In this document: in pieces, positions 25,570 through 37,425 of the stretch | How the letters are laid out: each line of letters opens with the position of its first letter | Position numbering within the stretch: position 1 is the stretch's first letter | Assembly (NCBI GenBank): GCA_963575745.1 | Contig: CAUYUJ010000197.1 | Location: 1 to 64,000, forward strand | Source of the DNA: Prorocentrum cordatum | Taxonomy: Eukaryota > Sar > Dinophyceae > Prorocentrales > Prorocentraceae | Length of the DNA: 64,000 nucleotides | Direction of reading: 5' to 3' | Notes under the pieces: model-generated | The model's database searches: none | Told to the model about the DNA's origin: nothing | Seen by the model: the letters and a program-made list of their open reading frames with translations, nothing else | Position numbers and translations under genes: made by a program

Positions 25570-26160
25570 TAAGATGCACCCGCGCAAAACATCACGACCG
25601 GAGCCCCAGACCCCACCTCCCTGCGGCATGTCCCCCGCCGGCTCGAGCCGTGAGGGCCCCCGGGGCCGGAACTGGAGCGACACGCTCGCTGTTTCACAAA
25701 AAGACTGCAGCGCCGGGAGCTCAGGGAAGAGGGCGGGCGGGAGGAGACGAGGGGAGGGAGCCCGGGGGGGGGCTGCACCTGCCCCCCCTCCAGCGGAGAG
25801 CCGCCCCCAGGGCCCCCCCCCCCGCCGTTCGGCACCGCCCCCCCGCCCGCGGAAAGCATGCCCCCGCCCGCCGCGGAGAGCGGCGGCGGGCGGCGCGGGC
25901 GCGCCCCTTCTCGATGACCTCCGTGGCCTGCACGGGGGCTTGTGAGGGGGAACGCTGGGCGAGATCAGTCTCGGCGGCGAGCCCAGGGGGGGGAAGCGAC
26001 CAAGGAAGAAGCTCCCTTCTCGGGAGGCTCGGGCCCTCCTGGGAAGCCTCCCGAGCCCTCTCCCCGAGGACGCCGAAGACTTCTGAGGAGGCCTGCGGGC
26101 TTCTGAGAAGCCCCGACGCCTTCTGACGAGGCCTGCTCATTATCACGTCCCCCGGGGGCG
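25570..26160. other. Very GC-rich intergenic sequence
   Basis: C- and G-runs and near-palindromic GCCGCCCGC words. Only low-complexity frames are present. No gene supported. Confidence 0.5.
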
Positions 26161-26400
26161 CCTCAGCATCGAATCGGGAGATCGGTCTGGATCGGAGTGC
26201 GCGGCGGATCGGACCGCATCGGCGCGGGGGATCGGGATCGAATCGGGTCCTTCGCGCCAGGAGGCACAACGGCGCCCTGCAAAAACCAGGCCGCCTCGCA
26301 CCGTCGGCATCCTCGAAATCGAAGCGGATCAGGCGGAGACCAGAATCGATGTCGAATCGGATCGGTCGGATCGACATGGGCGCCCGAAGTGGGTACAGCG
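26160..26400. repeat. Degenerate ATCGGATCGG-type repeat
   Basis: Clustered GATCGG, ATCGGG and AATCGG words. The following ~170 bp belong to the dispersed protein-like fragment described next. Confidence 0.55.
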
Positions 26401-26585
26401 GAGGCCAGTCCACAAGGAACCTTCCACCAGAAGCCCAACCCTGAGACCCCAGGACGTCCACGGATTTTTGGCGCGGGAACGTCACGCTGTCCACAACAAG
26501 ACCATCGAAGCCAAAGACACCCAGGGCACCCTGGAGGCAAGCAGGGTGCTTCTTGGCATGGGCCCCCACTGCACGGAAGAGGTGG
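26400..26585 (-). pseudogene. Protein-like dispersed fragment, copy 1
   Basis: On the minus strand this encodes HAKKHPACLQGALG, then FGFDG and VDVLGSQGWASGGRFLVD. It is the counterpart of 58964-59124 on the plus strand. Many differences between the copies are synonymous or conservative at the protein level, which suggests past coding constraint. The helix-rich pattern around HAKKHPACLQGALGFLGF is loosely reminiscent of an armadillo-type repeat. That is a weak impression, not an assignment. Confidence 0.35.
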
Positions 26586-26965
26586 GCACGCTGCCCAACA
26601 ACAAGAGCTGCCCAAAACCGACAGCGGCCTCCGTTGGGCAGGCGGCCTTCTGCCTCAGATGAACCGCGGCCGCCGCGAGGCCGACCGCGAATCCTGGCCA
26701 GCACGAACAGCAACTGCTGATGGGCGCTGCACCCGTGATGTCCGTACCCATCCCGGCCCCTCCGAGCCAAGGCGCCAAGGGCGACGCCAGAGGTGCTGCC
26801 ATGCCAGAAGGGCAGCGCCTGCCCTAGAAGTCCGCGCGGCCCTCCGAAAATACATGCTTGGGCCGAGCTCTCTTACTCGACCGTCCTCGTCGCGGTGGAG
26901 GAGGGACCACGAACGCAGCGGCAACCGCAACTGCTATTGGGCGTTGTACGCACCGAGTGGGCTAA

Positions 26966-27094
26966 GATCGGGATAAATCGCTCCAGAGAAATCCGGAGCG
27001 CTCTCAGAGCGTTCCGGAACGCTCTGGAGCGGCCGCGGCGCCCAATACATCCTCCAAACCCGCCGATTCTCAGAGATTTCGAGTTATCCCGATC
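26966..27094. mobile_element. Fold-back element family D
   Basis: A 129-bp element with left end GATCGGGATAA and right end TTATCCCGATC (perfect 11-bp inverted ends). The arms extend imperfectly inward (AATCGCTCCAGAGAAATC versus AGAGATTTCGA). It contains the perfect 20-bp palindrome AGAGCGTTCCGGAACGCTCT at 27006-27025. Only one copy was seen in the window. Confidence 0.55.
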
Positions 27095-28614
27095 CGATTT
27101 TGTCCCGATCTTCGCGTCGTTTTACCCTGAGCCCATCCGACCGGGTGATCATCGTCACCCGGCCTTCGGGAGTCATGGCTCGGGTCTCCCGGCGGCCGCT
27201 CGGCACTGTCCGAACACCCCCGGGAAACGCCCCGGCGGGGCGCAGCCGCTGAAGGGCATCCCGAGGCAGGAAGACCGCCGGAGCCCGACGAATATGCCCG
27301 AAACCCTGGAGACCTCGAACCTGTCGTCCCCGCCTGAGCCTACCCCCTCCCCCTAACGTGGCCCCTGAGGCGAGGGCGCGGCCCAGCCTGGGACGCGAGG
27401 GGATGGCGCCGTGGTGCGATCGGAGCCCGAGATATGTTCGTGCTGTATGGTAGCCTGTCTGAGTCAAGATGTTGGCAGACTAGCGGCAAGTAGCTGCAGA
27501 TACCGGCACCCGATTGGCGGCAAATCGCGGCACACGCCCCGCGCCAATCGTCCAACAATCACACCCTACTCGACACTGGCGGCCGCTAACTACACGCCCC
27601 CCAAGCAAGATGTCGGTGAAATTCCATGCTTCCGTAGAGGCAGCCCTAACCCGTCAGCGCATCCCCCCTATTTTGGACGCCCGAAATGCGGAAACATGCG
27701 CAGGCTGCCCAACAACAGATGTTGTCCAAGACCGGCAGCTGCTGCTGTTGGGCAGGCGGCCCTCTGGCTCCCATGGACACTATCCGCGGCAACACCGACA
27801 GCGGGTCCAGTTCAAAATGAACAGGAGATGTTGTCGGTCTGCCTTTTCATTTTTTCCGTACGCATGCCGATCGTCCCGACCAGACTAAAGGGGCCCTGGG
27901 ACACACAAATAAATGCACACAAATAACAGGATTCCCCATATGTTCCAATACTTTCATGTTTTTTGTCTTCCCTCCCACTTCCCATATGTCCCCATATTTT
28001 CCTGGGAGTCGACGATTCATTGTGTCTGTGTCTTTGCCCCTCCTGACTAACGTGGCTCCTGACTCCATCCCAGACGAGGGCGGGTGGTCGGCAAGGGGAG
28101 GCGGGGGGCCTCTCGGGGGGCCGGGCATGGGGGGGGCCCCTCTCTGGGGGTCCCACAACAAGGGCTCCCAGCTTCGCGCTTCGCGCTGCGCGAAGTGCGA
28201 ATAATTTCGCGCTCTCGCGCCGCCCCCCCAAAGGGAGAAAACGAGGACGAGGAGGAAGGGGAGAAGGAACGAGGACCGCGCAGCGCGAAGCGCGACTAGC
28301 TTCGCGCCCTCGTGGGAGCCCTTGCACAACTGCGTGGTGGCGCACCGCGCGGTGACCTCGAAATACCAAGAGACGTCACCGCGCGGTCCGTCACCGCACG
28401 GCCTCGGGACCTCGGAGGCCCGGGCCGCCCGGGGCGTCCTCGGAGAGCCAAAATTCGGAGGTCCTTCCCCCCCCTCCACGGCTGGCCCTCTTCTTGTCCC
28501 CCCCCCTTGCATTCGGGACCATTCGCAATGCCGTGGCCCGGGCTGCTTGGACGAGCAAGCGGACTGCCTTTGCCGCGCCGCGACGCAAAAATGGTCCCCC
28601 CAAGACGGAGACCC
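27095..28614. other. Intergenic sequence, no supported gene
   Basis: Complex GC-rich sequence. A GCCCAACAACAGATGTTGTCC-like palindromic word at 27706 has relatives at 26597 and 31693. No exon could be justified. Confidence 0.45.
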
Positions 28615-29020
28615 AGCTCCTTCGGAGGAGGAGGAGGAAGAGGAGGAGGAGGAAGAGAAGGAGGAGGAGGAGGAGGAGGAGGAGGAGGAAGAAGAAGAGG
28701 AGAAGAGGAAGAGAATGAGGAGGAGAATGAGAGAGGAGGAGGAGGAGAGGAGGCGAGGGCGGAGCGCGGAGGAGGAGGAGGAGGAGGAGGAGGAGGAGGA
28801 GGAGGAGGAGGAGGAGGAGGAGGAGTAGGCGAGGGCGGAGCGCGGAGGAGAGGAGGAGGAGGAGGAGGAGGCGGAGACCCGGCTCCTTCGGGGGAGGAGG
28901 AGGAGGAAGAGAAGGAGGAGGAGAAGGAGGAGGAGAGAGGAGGAGGAGGAGGAGGAGGAGAGGAGGAAGAGGAGGAGGAGGAGGAGGAGGAGGAGGAGGA
29001 GGAGGAGGGAGGGGAGGGTG
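28615..29020. repeat. (GGA)n tract
   Basis: Homopurine repeat with a few GGCGAGGGCGGAGCGC interruptions. The last is repeated at 28753 and 28830, showing that a larger unit was duplicated. Glu-, Gly- or Arg-rich frames are artefacts. Confidence 0.9.
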
Positions 29021-29957
29021 CCCGCTCCAAGAGGCGCGGGGCGCACACACGGCGGCGGCCGCCCCCCCCCTCGCCCTGCGCCCGCGCCCCCCCCCCCCCC
29101 CCCCTGGCGCCGCGCTCCGCGGCAGCAGCACCTCGAGGCCTCCCCAGGGAGCCCCGAAGACGAGCGGGCCGTGCCCTGCGATCCTGGCGGCGCAGGCCTC
29201 TCGCAGCGGGCGCCTGCGCTCCACTTCGGGCCCGGGGGCCCTCACGGATCGATCTGGTCCGAGAAGCGAGGCAGAAAGCGGGGGGGGTCCCGGGGCCCCG
29301 GTCGCGATGTTCTGCGACGTCGCTCGCATTCTTGTTGTTGCAGCGTCGGCTCTCGGGGCGCGGGTCTCGCCACAGGTGGCTTCCGAGACACAGCGACGGC
29401 ACAGCGGCCCCGCGCGGTGGCCGGCGCGGCCCGCCAACGCGGCACGCTGCACGGGAGACGAGGGCGCTAACTAACGCGGCGTCTTGCGCACGCGGCTCGC
29501 GCGCGAATGTCGGCGCAGCCGAACCCGTTTTTTCTGCGTTGCCCAGATGAGTCCGAGCCGATGGGGTCGAAGGATCGCACCGCATCACGGAGGCGTCGGC
29601 AGTGCATCGGCAACGTCGGCATGGAGAAAATCGGGCTCCGAATCGAGCCACAAGGCCGATGCACCGGCGATGCGGCACGATCCTCCGGTCCCGCGTGCTC
29701 CGGGCCCACGCGGGAAGCCGGGAGCGCCGTCAAGAAGAGCACTTTGTAAACCCAAGCTGTCGGAAGACCGCGCGGACTTTTTGGACTGGCGATGGGCACC
29801 CCACTTTACGAAACCGCACGTCTGGGTCGGGTTTTCTTGCTAAACCGTCCTCTTCGCGATGGAACAGGGATGACGAACGGCAGCCGCATCCATATCCACG
29901 CCCTCGCGGTCTGTATCGCGGACCGCGATCCCGTGGATGCGCGGACGCATGGATGCG
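29021..29957. other. GC-rich intergenic sequence
   Basis: Complex sequence. At 29560-29690 it carries CATCGG/GATGCGGC-type words shared with 31770-31830 and 32690-32830. At 29767-29800 it has a possible family B left-arm remnant (CCGCGCGGACTTTTTGGAC). Confidence 0.45.
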
Positions 29958-29990
29958 TTCCGCGACGACGACAACGACAACGACGACGAC

Positions 29991-30038
<48 letters not shown>

Positions 30039-30248
30039 CGCGACGACCACGACGACAACGAAAAAAACGACGATCGCGACGACGACGACGACGACGATGG
30101 CGACGACGACGACGACGACGAAGACAACGACGACCGCGACGACGAAAACGACAACGGCGACGACAACGACGACCACGACGACCGCGACGACGACACCCGC
30201 GACGACGACGACGAAGACAACGACGACAACGACAACGACAACAACAAC

Positions 30249-30315
<67 letters not shown>

Positions 30316-30383
30316 GCGACGACGACGAAAACGACGACGACGACGACGGCCGCAACGACGAACACGACGACGACGCAGACGAA
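29958..30383. repeat. (GAC)n compound repeat
   Basis: GACGACGAC with AACGAC, CGCGAC and GGCGAC variants for about 425 bp. Asp-rich, Thr-rich and Arg-rich frames are all open across it. Confidence 0.95.
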
Positions 30384-32689
30384 GGAGGGCGGGAGGTGCC
30401 TCCCTGTCGCCCCTCATCTTGAACGTGAACAGCGCGTTGGGCGTCAGCACCTCGCGCGCAGACGGGCGGGGGCGCCCGCCGGAGGGCATCCCCGCCCTCC
30501 TCGCGCCCGACGTCCTGCGGGACGGCTGCCGGGCGAGGAAGGGGGGGGAGGACGAGGAGGGACGGGAGCAAGAGGGGGCGAGAAGAGGGAGGGAGAGCGG
30601 GGAGCGGGGAGCGGGGACGAAGGAGGATGGGAAGGACGGGGACGCTGAGGGGGGGATTCCGGGACGGGAGACGAGGAGGAGAAGACGAGGAGGAAGAGGA
30701 AGAGGAAGAAGAAGAGGCGGAAGAGGCCGCACGCAGGACAAAGGGAAGAGTAGGAGCAGGAGCAGGAGCGCGAGCGGCGCATAGGCAAGGATCGATGGAA
30801 GCATGAGCATGACGCACAATGAAGATGACGTGCGGGGGGGGGGTAAGACTGGAACGAAGAGGACGGGAGTTGCCTGGAAATTTGTCTGCAGCTGCCAGCA
30901 CCCCATGGCAATAGCGCGACGCACACGGCGGCTAGCACCGGCTGCGTCGCGTGCAGGGTCAGCCGCACCACGTCCGCACAGTGGACTCTTCGCCGGCGAC
31001 GCGGGCGTCGTCTGAATGACGCGACGCAAGCTCGGCAGGACCTTGCGGCACCGCCGACACCAAAGCGAGGATACGATGGCAGTCGAACTTCCTTCCACTG
31101 AAAGCCAAGGGCCGGGGCAAACAATTTGCCCCTGGCCCTGGCTCCTCGTATCGGGGGAAATAGAATGTCAGCTTGTCATTCACGAATCATTGGGGTTCGC
31201 GCGATTCAGAAAAGGGTTTCCTTTTCAGGCGCACGGTGGCGCCCGCGAAATTGAAACACATCGCGGTGGCGCCGGCGATTGCCGCCGACGCCCGGGCGCC
31301 ACCGAGAAAGCGACAGGAGAAGCACTGACTGGGGGAGTGGGGGGGGGCGGGCGGCACGGGCGGCAAAGGCAGGGGCCGACCGCCGCGTTGTTTCCTTGTT
31401 TCGCAATCGAACGGAACTCCCGTCGCCGCGATGAAGACAGGCCCTGAGGGAAGCGAGCCCAGAACCCTGGAGTGCCCGCCAGGACCAGCTCGGTCGTTTT
31501 GCTGCTGCCTCGGGGCCCGCCGAAGGCCTGGGGGCCCGAAAGCGGGAAAAACCTGCTAGGGCCCCCTTCCCGCAAGACACGCGTCCACCGCGGCGCCCCG
31601 CAGCGAGTCCCAAAAAACGAACCAGCAAGGCGCAGAGCGAAGCTCAGCGCGCCCGAAAGGGCCGTGGCAAAAAAGACCTGACGACCACCTGCAAATGTTG
31701 TCCAACACCGTTAGCGGCAGCTGCTGGGCAGGGGACTCGCTGCATCGAACTGTTCATGTCCGCATCGGACTCGGCATCGCGCCGCATCGCCGATGCACTG
31801 GTGAATCGGCGATGCGGCGCGACCCTCCGACCCCATCTCCGACCCCGCTTCCTGAAATCCGACGTCCCCAAAAAATTGCAACAGCGCAAATCGCGACTGG
31901 AGTCCTGGACCCCATCTGCGAGGGCCCCGGGGCCGATCTGTGAGGGCCCCGGGGCCCCGAATGGAGCGAAAACGACAGGCTTGACAAAAAAGTGCAACGA
32001 CAGGATCTGAGGAGCTGGGAGGCCTCGATTCTCCTCCTCCCCCGGAGCCCTGCCAGCGAGGGCCCCCGCGCCCCGAGAAAGAGAGCGGAGCGCTCGCGCG
32101 CCGCAGCGGCCGAGAGGCTGCGGCGGGGGGCGCGCCAGCCACCGCCGGCGCCACTTCTTCAGGAACCTGCGGCGGGGCCGGCGGGGAGCTCGCGCCCGCG
32201 GCTGCTACGCCCGAGCCGCTCGCTCGCGGCGCCGCTCGCGGGGGCCCCCTCGCCCGCGGCGATGCTCGCGGCGGGGGGCCCCCTCGCGCTCGAGCCTGCC
32301 GCGGCGCTGGGCGCCGCTCCGCCCAGGGGGGCCGCCCGCTCGCGGCTCGCTCTCGCCGAGGATCCCGCCCCTCGCCCGTGCTCGGACACCGACCCGGCCA
32401 GAAGTCCACCCCCGCGGCCCCCCCGAAAAATTTGCCGCCGCGCCCCGAGGCCCCGAGCCGGAGTGCCCTCGGGCCCCCCGTGGCCCTCGGCCCCCAGGAT
32501 TGCAGATACGAAAAGGGCCCAAGCACCAGATTGTCGAGGTCTCTCGGGTCCCGGGCGTGCCTCCCGCGGTTCCCCGGCGCTCCCCGCATGACATTGCAGA
32601 GCACACTGAGCTCCGTGACGGCCGGGCAGAAGCCCAGCGCCAACTGTAGAGGCCTCCTGGATAGGCTCCAAGGAGATAGGGTCGGAGCA
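30384..32689. other. Long GC-rich stretch without a supported gene
   Basis: A GGA-rich patch lies at 30540-30780, then complex sequence. Frames are open on both strands (up to 418 codons on the minus strand near 31711-32967) but are Ala/Arg/Pro/Gly-biased, as expected from GC content alone. No domain, splice or start evidence. Confidence 0.45.
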
Positions 32690-32830
32690 TCGCGCCGCAT
32701 CGGCGATGCATCGTCGATGCATCGCCGATGCATCGCCGATGCAATGGCGATGCATCGGCGCCGTCGGCGTGGAGAAAATCGGGCTCTACATCGAGCCGCA
32801 TCGGCGATGCGTCGGCGATGCGGCGCGATC
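32690..32830. repeat. ATCGCCGATGC short tandem cluster
   Basis: Repeats of CATCGCCGATG and CATCGGCGATG, each itself palindromic. The word returns at 47640-47745. On either strand the translation is His-Arg-Arg-Cys-Ile. Confidence 0.75.
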
Positions 32831-32907
32831 CTCCGGGCCCTCTGCTCGGACCCCGCCCGGGAGGCCTGGAGCGGAGAGAAGCAAAAGCAAAAAAAATGTA
32901 AACGTAG

Positions 32908-33020
32908 GTCTGCGCGGATTCCTGGGATCGGCGATGGGCCCCCTCCTTGGCGCGCGGAGCGCGCCAAGAAGGCGCCGCCACAGGGCAGCGCCGACCCAAG
33001 ATTTCCGCCCGGACCTCCGA
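32908..33020. mobile_element. Fold-back element family B, copy 2
   Basis: Left arm TGCGCGGATTCCTGGGATCG, right arm with CCAAGATTTCCGCCCGGACC, and a palindromic GGCGCGCGGAGCGCGCC centre. Same architecture as 25003-25126. Confidence 0.65.
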
Positions 33021-33159
33021 AATGATCCCACCAGTCCTTCGGAGTGTGAGTGGTTCGGGGGCGTTTCCTCTTCCGCCCACCCCTTCTTCCCCTTCGGGCA
33101 GGGGTTTATCACTGTTCCCTATTGATAACCACCCCCTCCCTCAGGCGACTGGCTGCCAA

Positions 33160-33830
33160 CCATGACCAATGCGGACCCCAGACCACCCCTATGAAAAAAA
33201 CATGTAAAGTCCGCGTTGGGGCAAATGCTTGAGTCATGATCGGGGGGGCCGCGAGCACATTGTATTGCTTGTTGACGGGAGCGGCGGGGGTGTCCGCATA
33301 TTGCCTGCTGTGCGCAGGGCCAGCATCCCTGTCAAAAACAATACAAAATGCACTTCGAGGCAAAATCTGGATCATGCGCGGGCACCCCCCAATCACTGTT
33401 CACTGGTTTTTGACTGGGACGGCGGGGGTGCTGGCAGACACTATGATGGCCACCCCGCCGCGATTGCGCACTGGTTTTCGACGAGGGTGGTGGGGGCCGA
33501 CACAGTTCCCGATGTGTACTGCCACGTGCGCAGGCGCACATGACACACTCTGCGCGTGTCCGGAACGTGGCGCACCTGGCGCGGCTGGAGCATGCGGGGC
33601 ACATGTCGCACGCGGATCTCGTCGCGCATCTGGCGCAGAAGGCATGCCTGGCACGCTTCGACCACAGGGGTGCTGCCTGGCGCACCTGGCGCGCGTGGCG
33701 CGCCTGGCACGAGTGGCGCACATCGCCCCAGCGTTGCGCACATGGGATTTGGTTCCCATCAGCTGTCCATCCAAAGACGATCGCTGAACATGCTGCGGCT
33801 CGGGTGCTACTCATGTGTTGGCGGGGGGGG
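33160..33830. repeat. Segmental duplication, copy 1
   Basis: Shares long, ordered blocks with 36180-36760: TATTGCCTGCTGTGCGCAGG, ATCCCTGTCAAAAACA, GCGCACCTGGCGCG and TAGCTGTCCATCCAAAGACG. Two or three short units recur inside each copy, for example TGCCTGCTG and GGGACGGCGGGGGTG. No coding frame spans it. Confidence 0.75.
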
Positions 33831-34225
33831 TGAAGTGAGCGAGACGGCTGGCGGGCGGAGAGGGCGTCTTGATCACTGTCCCCTGCTAATATACACCCCA
33901 TCCCCCAGGCGACCGGCAGCCAACCAGGAACAACGAGAACCCCACGAGGACCCCCCAAACCATACTCTGGCTCCAAATTCGGCGCATGCGCAACCAATTC
34001 GATGCGAGACCCCCCCACCACCCCTGTCAAAAAACCAAACAAAATACACTTTGGCGCAAAGTCTGGAGTCATGTTCGTGAGGCCCGCAGGCAATGTGTAT
34101 TTTTGTCCCAACCATCCTGTGGAATTGGGTCCTTGGTTTGAAAAGACAGCGCCCCGCGTCTGCTCCTTCCTCCTCTCTCTCCTCCTCCCTCCCCCTCCTC
34201 ACATCCCTTGCCACTGCCCTCCGCA

Positions 34226-34239
34226 TGTCCTCATGATCG

Positions 34240-34304
<65 letters not shown>

Positions 34305-34444
34305 TGCAGCATCAGCATCATCATCATCACCACCACCATCAGCATCATCATCATCATCAGCAGCAGCAGCAGCATCAGCATCAGTATCAGCATCAGCATC
34401 ATCGCCGTCGTCATCGTCATCGACGTCATCATCACCATTATCGT
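34226..34444. repeat. (ATC)n/(CAG)n microsatellite
   Basis: Compound ATC and CAG triplets, a short version of the 3.4-8 kb tract, directly adjoining the 77-bp array. Confidence 0.95.
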
Positions 34445-36130
34445 CGCACCCAGTACAGCGCTTCGTGGCCCCATAGGGAGCTCCACCGAAGGTCCCACTG
34501 GCGCAGTTCGCATGCGCCTCCCCCACCCAGTATATACAGCGCTTCGTGGCCCCATAGGGAGCTCCACCGATGGTCCCAGTGGCGCAGTTCGCATGCGTCC
34601 CCCCCACCTAGTACAGCGCTTCGTGGCCCCATAGGGAGCTCCACCGATAGGGAGGTTTACCGAAGGTCCCAGTGGCGCAGTTCGCATGCGTCTCCCCCAC
34701 CCAGCACAGCGTTTCGTGGCCACATCGGGAGCTCGACCGATGGTCCCAGTGGCGAAGCCCGGATGCGTCTCCCCCACCCAGTACAGCTTTTCGGGGCCAC
34801 ACCGGGAGCTCCACCGAAGGTCCCAGTGGCGAAGCCCGCATGCGTCTCCCCCACCCAGTACAGCGGTTCGTGGCTCCGTAGGGAGCTCCACCGACGGTCC
34901 CAGTGGCGCGGTTCGCATGCGTCTCCCCCACCCAATACAACGTTTCGTGGCCCCATAGGGAGCTCCACCGAAGGTCCCAGTGGCGCAGCTCGCATGCGCC
35001 CCCCCAGCTAGTACAGCGTTTTGTGGCCCCATAAGGAGCTCCACCGACGGTCCGAGGGGCGCAGTTCGCATGCGTCTGCCCCATTCAGTACAAAGCGTCG
35101 TGGCCCCGTAGGGAGCTCCACCGATGGTCCCAGTGGCGCAGTTCGCACGCGTTTCCCCCATTCAGTACAGCGCTTCGTGGCCCCATAGGGAGCTCTACCG
35201 AAGGTCCCAGTGGCGCAGTTCGCAGGCGTCTTCCCCACCCAGTATAGTGTTTCGTGGACCCGTAGGGAGCTCCACCGAAGGTCCCAGTGGCGCAGCCCGC
35301 ATGCGTCTCCCCCACCCAGTACAGCGCTTCGTGGTCCCGCAGGGAGCTCCGCCGACGGTCCCAGTGGCGAAGCCCGCATGCGTTTCCCCCACCCAGTACA
35401 GCGCTACGTGGTCCCATAGGGAGCTCCACCGAAGGTCCCAGTGGCGCAGTCCGTATGCGTCTCCCACACCCAGTACAGCGTCTGTGGCCCCATAAGGAGA
35501 TCCACCGACGGTCCCAGGGGCGCAGTTCGCATGCGCCCCCCCTACCCAGTACAGCTTTTCGTGGCTCCGTAGGGAGCTCCACCGAAGGTCCCATTGGCGC
35601 AGTCCGTACGCGTCTCCCACACCCAGTACAGCGTGTCGTGACCCCATTGGGAGTTCCATCGAAGGTCCGAGTGGCGCAGCCCGCATGCGTCTCCCCCACC
35701 CAGTACAACGTTTCATAGTCTCGTAGGGAGCTCCACCGACGGTCCCAGGGGCGCAGCCCGCATGCGTCTCCCCCACCCAGCACAGCGCTTCGTGGCTGCA
35801 TAGGGAGCGGAGCCCCACCGAAGGTCCCAGTGGCGCAGTCCGTACGCGTCTCCCACACCCAGTACAGCGTGTCGTGACCCCATTGGGAGTTCCATCGAAG
35901 GTCCGAGTGGCGCAGCCCGCATGCGTCTCCCCCACCCAGTACAACGTTTCATAGTCTCGTAGGGAGCTCCACCGACGGTCCCAGGGGCGCAGCCCGCATG
36001 CGTCTCCCCCACCCAGCACAGCGCTTCGTGGCTGCATAGGGAGCGGAGCCCCACCGAAGGTCCCAGTGGCGCAGCCCGCATGCGTCTCCCCCACCCAGTA
36101 CAGCGTTTGGTGGCCTATCAGGGGGCTCCA
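34445..36130. repeat. 77-bp tandem array with a 236-bp higher-order duplication
   Basis: About 22 copies of a 77-bp unit with CCCACCCAGTACAGCG, CTTCGTGGCCCCATAGGGAG, CTCCACCGAAGGTCCCAG and TGGCGCAGTTCGCATGCG. A three-unit block of about 236 bp is nearly identical at 35621-35856 and 35857-36092, which indicates a recent local duplication. Frames open across it on both strands change register with the 77-bp period, so it is non-coding. Confidence 0.92.
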
Positions 36131-36179
36131 CCGAAGACGAGACCTACAACTGCGGTATTCACAACTGCATATGGCTGGG

Positions 36180-36760
36180 TTCTTCGCCAGGCGAATGTTT
36201 GACCAGGACGGCGGGGGTGTCAGCGTATTGCCTGCTGCGCGCAGGGCTACCATCCCTGACAAAAAAAACATACAACATGCACCTCGCGGCTAAATCTGGG
36301 CCATGCGCGGCAACCCCGAGATCACTGCCAAATGGTATGGTTCTTGACAGGGACGGCGGGGGTGCTGACCTATTGCCTGCTGTGCGCAGGCCCACCAGAC
36401 ACAATGATGGGCATTGGTTTTCGACAAGGCTGGTGGGGGCTGGCATGTTTCCCGATGTGTGCTATCACGCGCGCAGGAGCAACTGACACACTCTGCACGA
36501 GCCCCGAACGTGGCGCACCTGGCGCGGCTGCGTATGCGGCGCACCTGTCGCACGTGTATCACGTCGGGCATCTGGCGCACCAGGCGTGCCTGGCACGCTT
36601 CGGCCACCGGGGTGCCTGGCGCACCTGGCGCGCCTGGCACGCGTGGCGCACCTCGCCCCAGCGTCGCGCACATGGGCTCGGTTTTGGTTCCCATTAGCTG
36701 TCCATCCAAAGACGATCGCTGAACATGCTGCGGTTCGGGTGCTACTCGTGTGTTGGAAAA
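36180..36760. repeat. Segmental duplication, copy 2
   Basis: Partner of 33160-33830 in the same orientation. The two copies flank the (ATC)n plus 77-bp array region, so they may represent the old edges of an insertion or of an unequal-crossover unit. Confidence 0.75.
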
Positions 36761-36974
36761 GCGGGTGGGAGTGAGATAGACAGCTTGCTATCTAGGAGGG
36801 TAGCTTGACCCCTCCCCCTACCCCCTCCCCCTCGACCTGGACGGGGCGGTTCCAAGACGGCCTCGGCGAGAAGGCCAAAATCATTGATGTACTAAGTTGT
36901 TGGTCCCATTTTGGCCTCCTGCGGGGGCACCGCTATTCAAGTACGCCCCCTTCTTTGATCGAACGCCTCCAAGA

Positions 36975-37403
36975 TGGCTCAAAAACAGTTTCCGAGGCTC
37001 CCAAAAGTGATCCTCGCGCCCAGGAGGCCGCGAGAGGCCCCTAAGAGGTCCCCCAGAGGCTCCCCAAAGACCCCCAAGAGGTCCCATGAGGCTCCCCCAA
37101 GGCACCCAAGACTCTCCAAGAGGGCCCAGCGACCTACAAGAGGCCCCCAAGACGCACCAAGAGGCCTCCAAGAAACTATCAAGAGACATCCAAAGAAACT
37201 CCGAGAGGCATCCAAGAGGCCTCTGGCCTTCCTGCTCGCCCTCCTCATCCTCCTCCTACTCCTCCTCCTCTTCCTCCTCCTCCTCTTCCATGTATTCCTC
37301 CTGCTCCTCCAACTCCTCCTCTCTCTTCCCTACTCCACCTCCTCCTCCTCCTCCTCCTCCTCCTCCTCCTCCTCCTCCTCCTCCTCCTCCTCCTCCTCCT
37401 CCT
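36975..37403. repeat. CCAAGAGGCC minisatellite followed by (CCT)n
   Basis: Degenerate CCCAAGAGGCCC units run to about 37210, then (CCT)n. The CCT tract ends exactly where the spliced-leader-like sequence begins. Confidence 0.85.
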
Positions 37404-37425
37404 TCCGTAGCCATTTTGGCTCATG
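37404..37425 (+). other. Relict dinoflagellate spliced-leader sequence
   Basis: Contains CCGTAGCCATTTTGGCTC, the core of the 22-nt leader that dinoflagellates trans-splice onto nuclear mRNAs. With the flanking T and CATG ending, 21 of 22 positions agree with the published consensus (one A-to-T change near the 3' end). It is not a leader-RNA gene, because no GTAAG donor follows. A partial leader start, TCCGTAG, occurs again at 37430-37436. Its position about 120 bp upstream of an intronless ORF marks a retroposed trans-spliced mRNA. Confidence 0.85.

Noticed and set aside
30384-32967. Large GC-rich ORFs (up to 418 codons) on both strands
   Set aside because: Ala/Arg/Pro/Gly-biased on both strands, no domains, no splice or start signals; expected from high GC.
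34199-36271. 320- and 358-codon minus-strand ORFs with WGRRMRTAPLGPSVELP-like repeats
   Set aside because: They follow the 77-bp DNA repeat with frame changes and appear in several frames; explained by the array.
36905-36914. Second leader fragment (CCATTTTGGC)
   Set aside because: Only a 10-base match in a minisatellite region, without the flanking CCGTAG or TCAAG.
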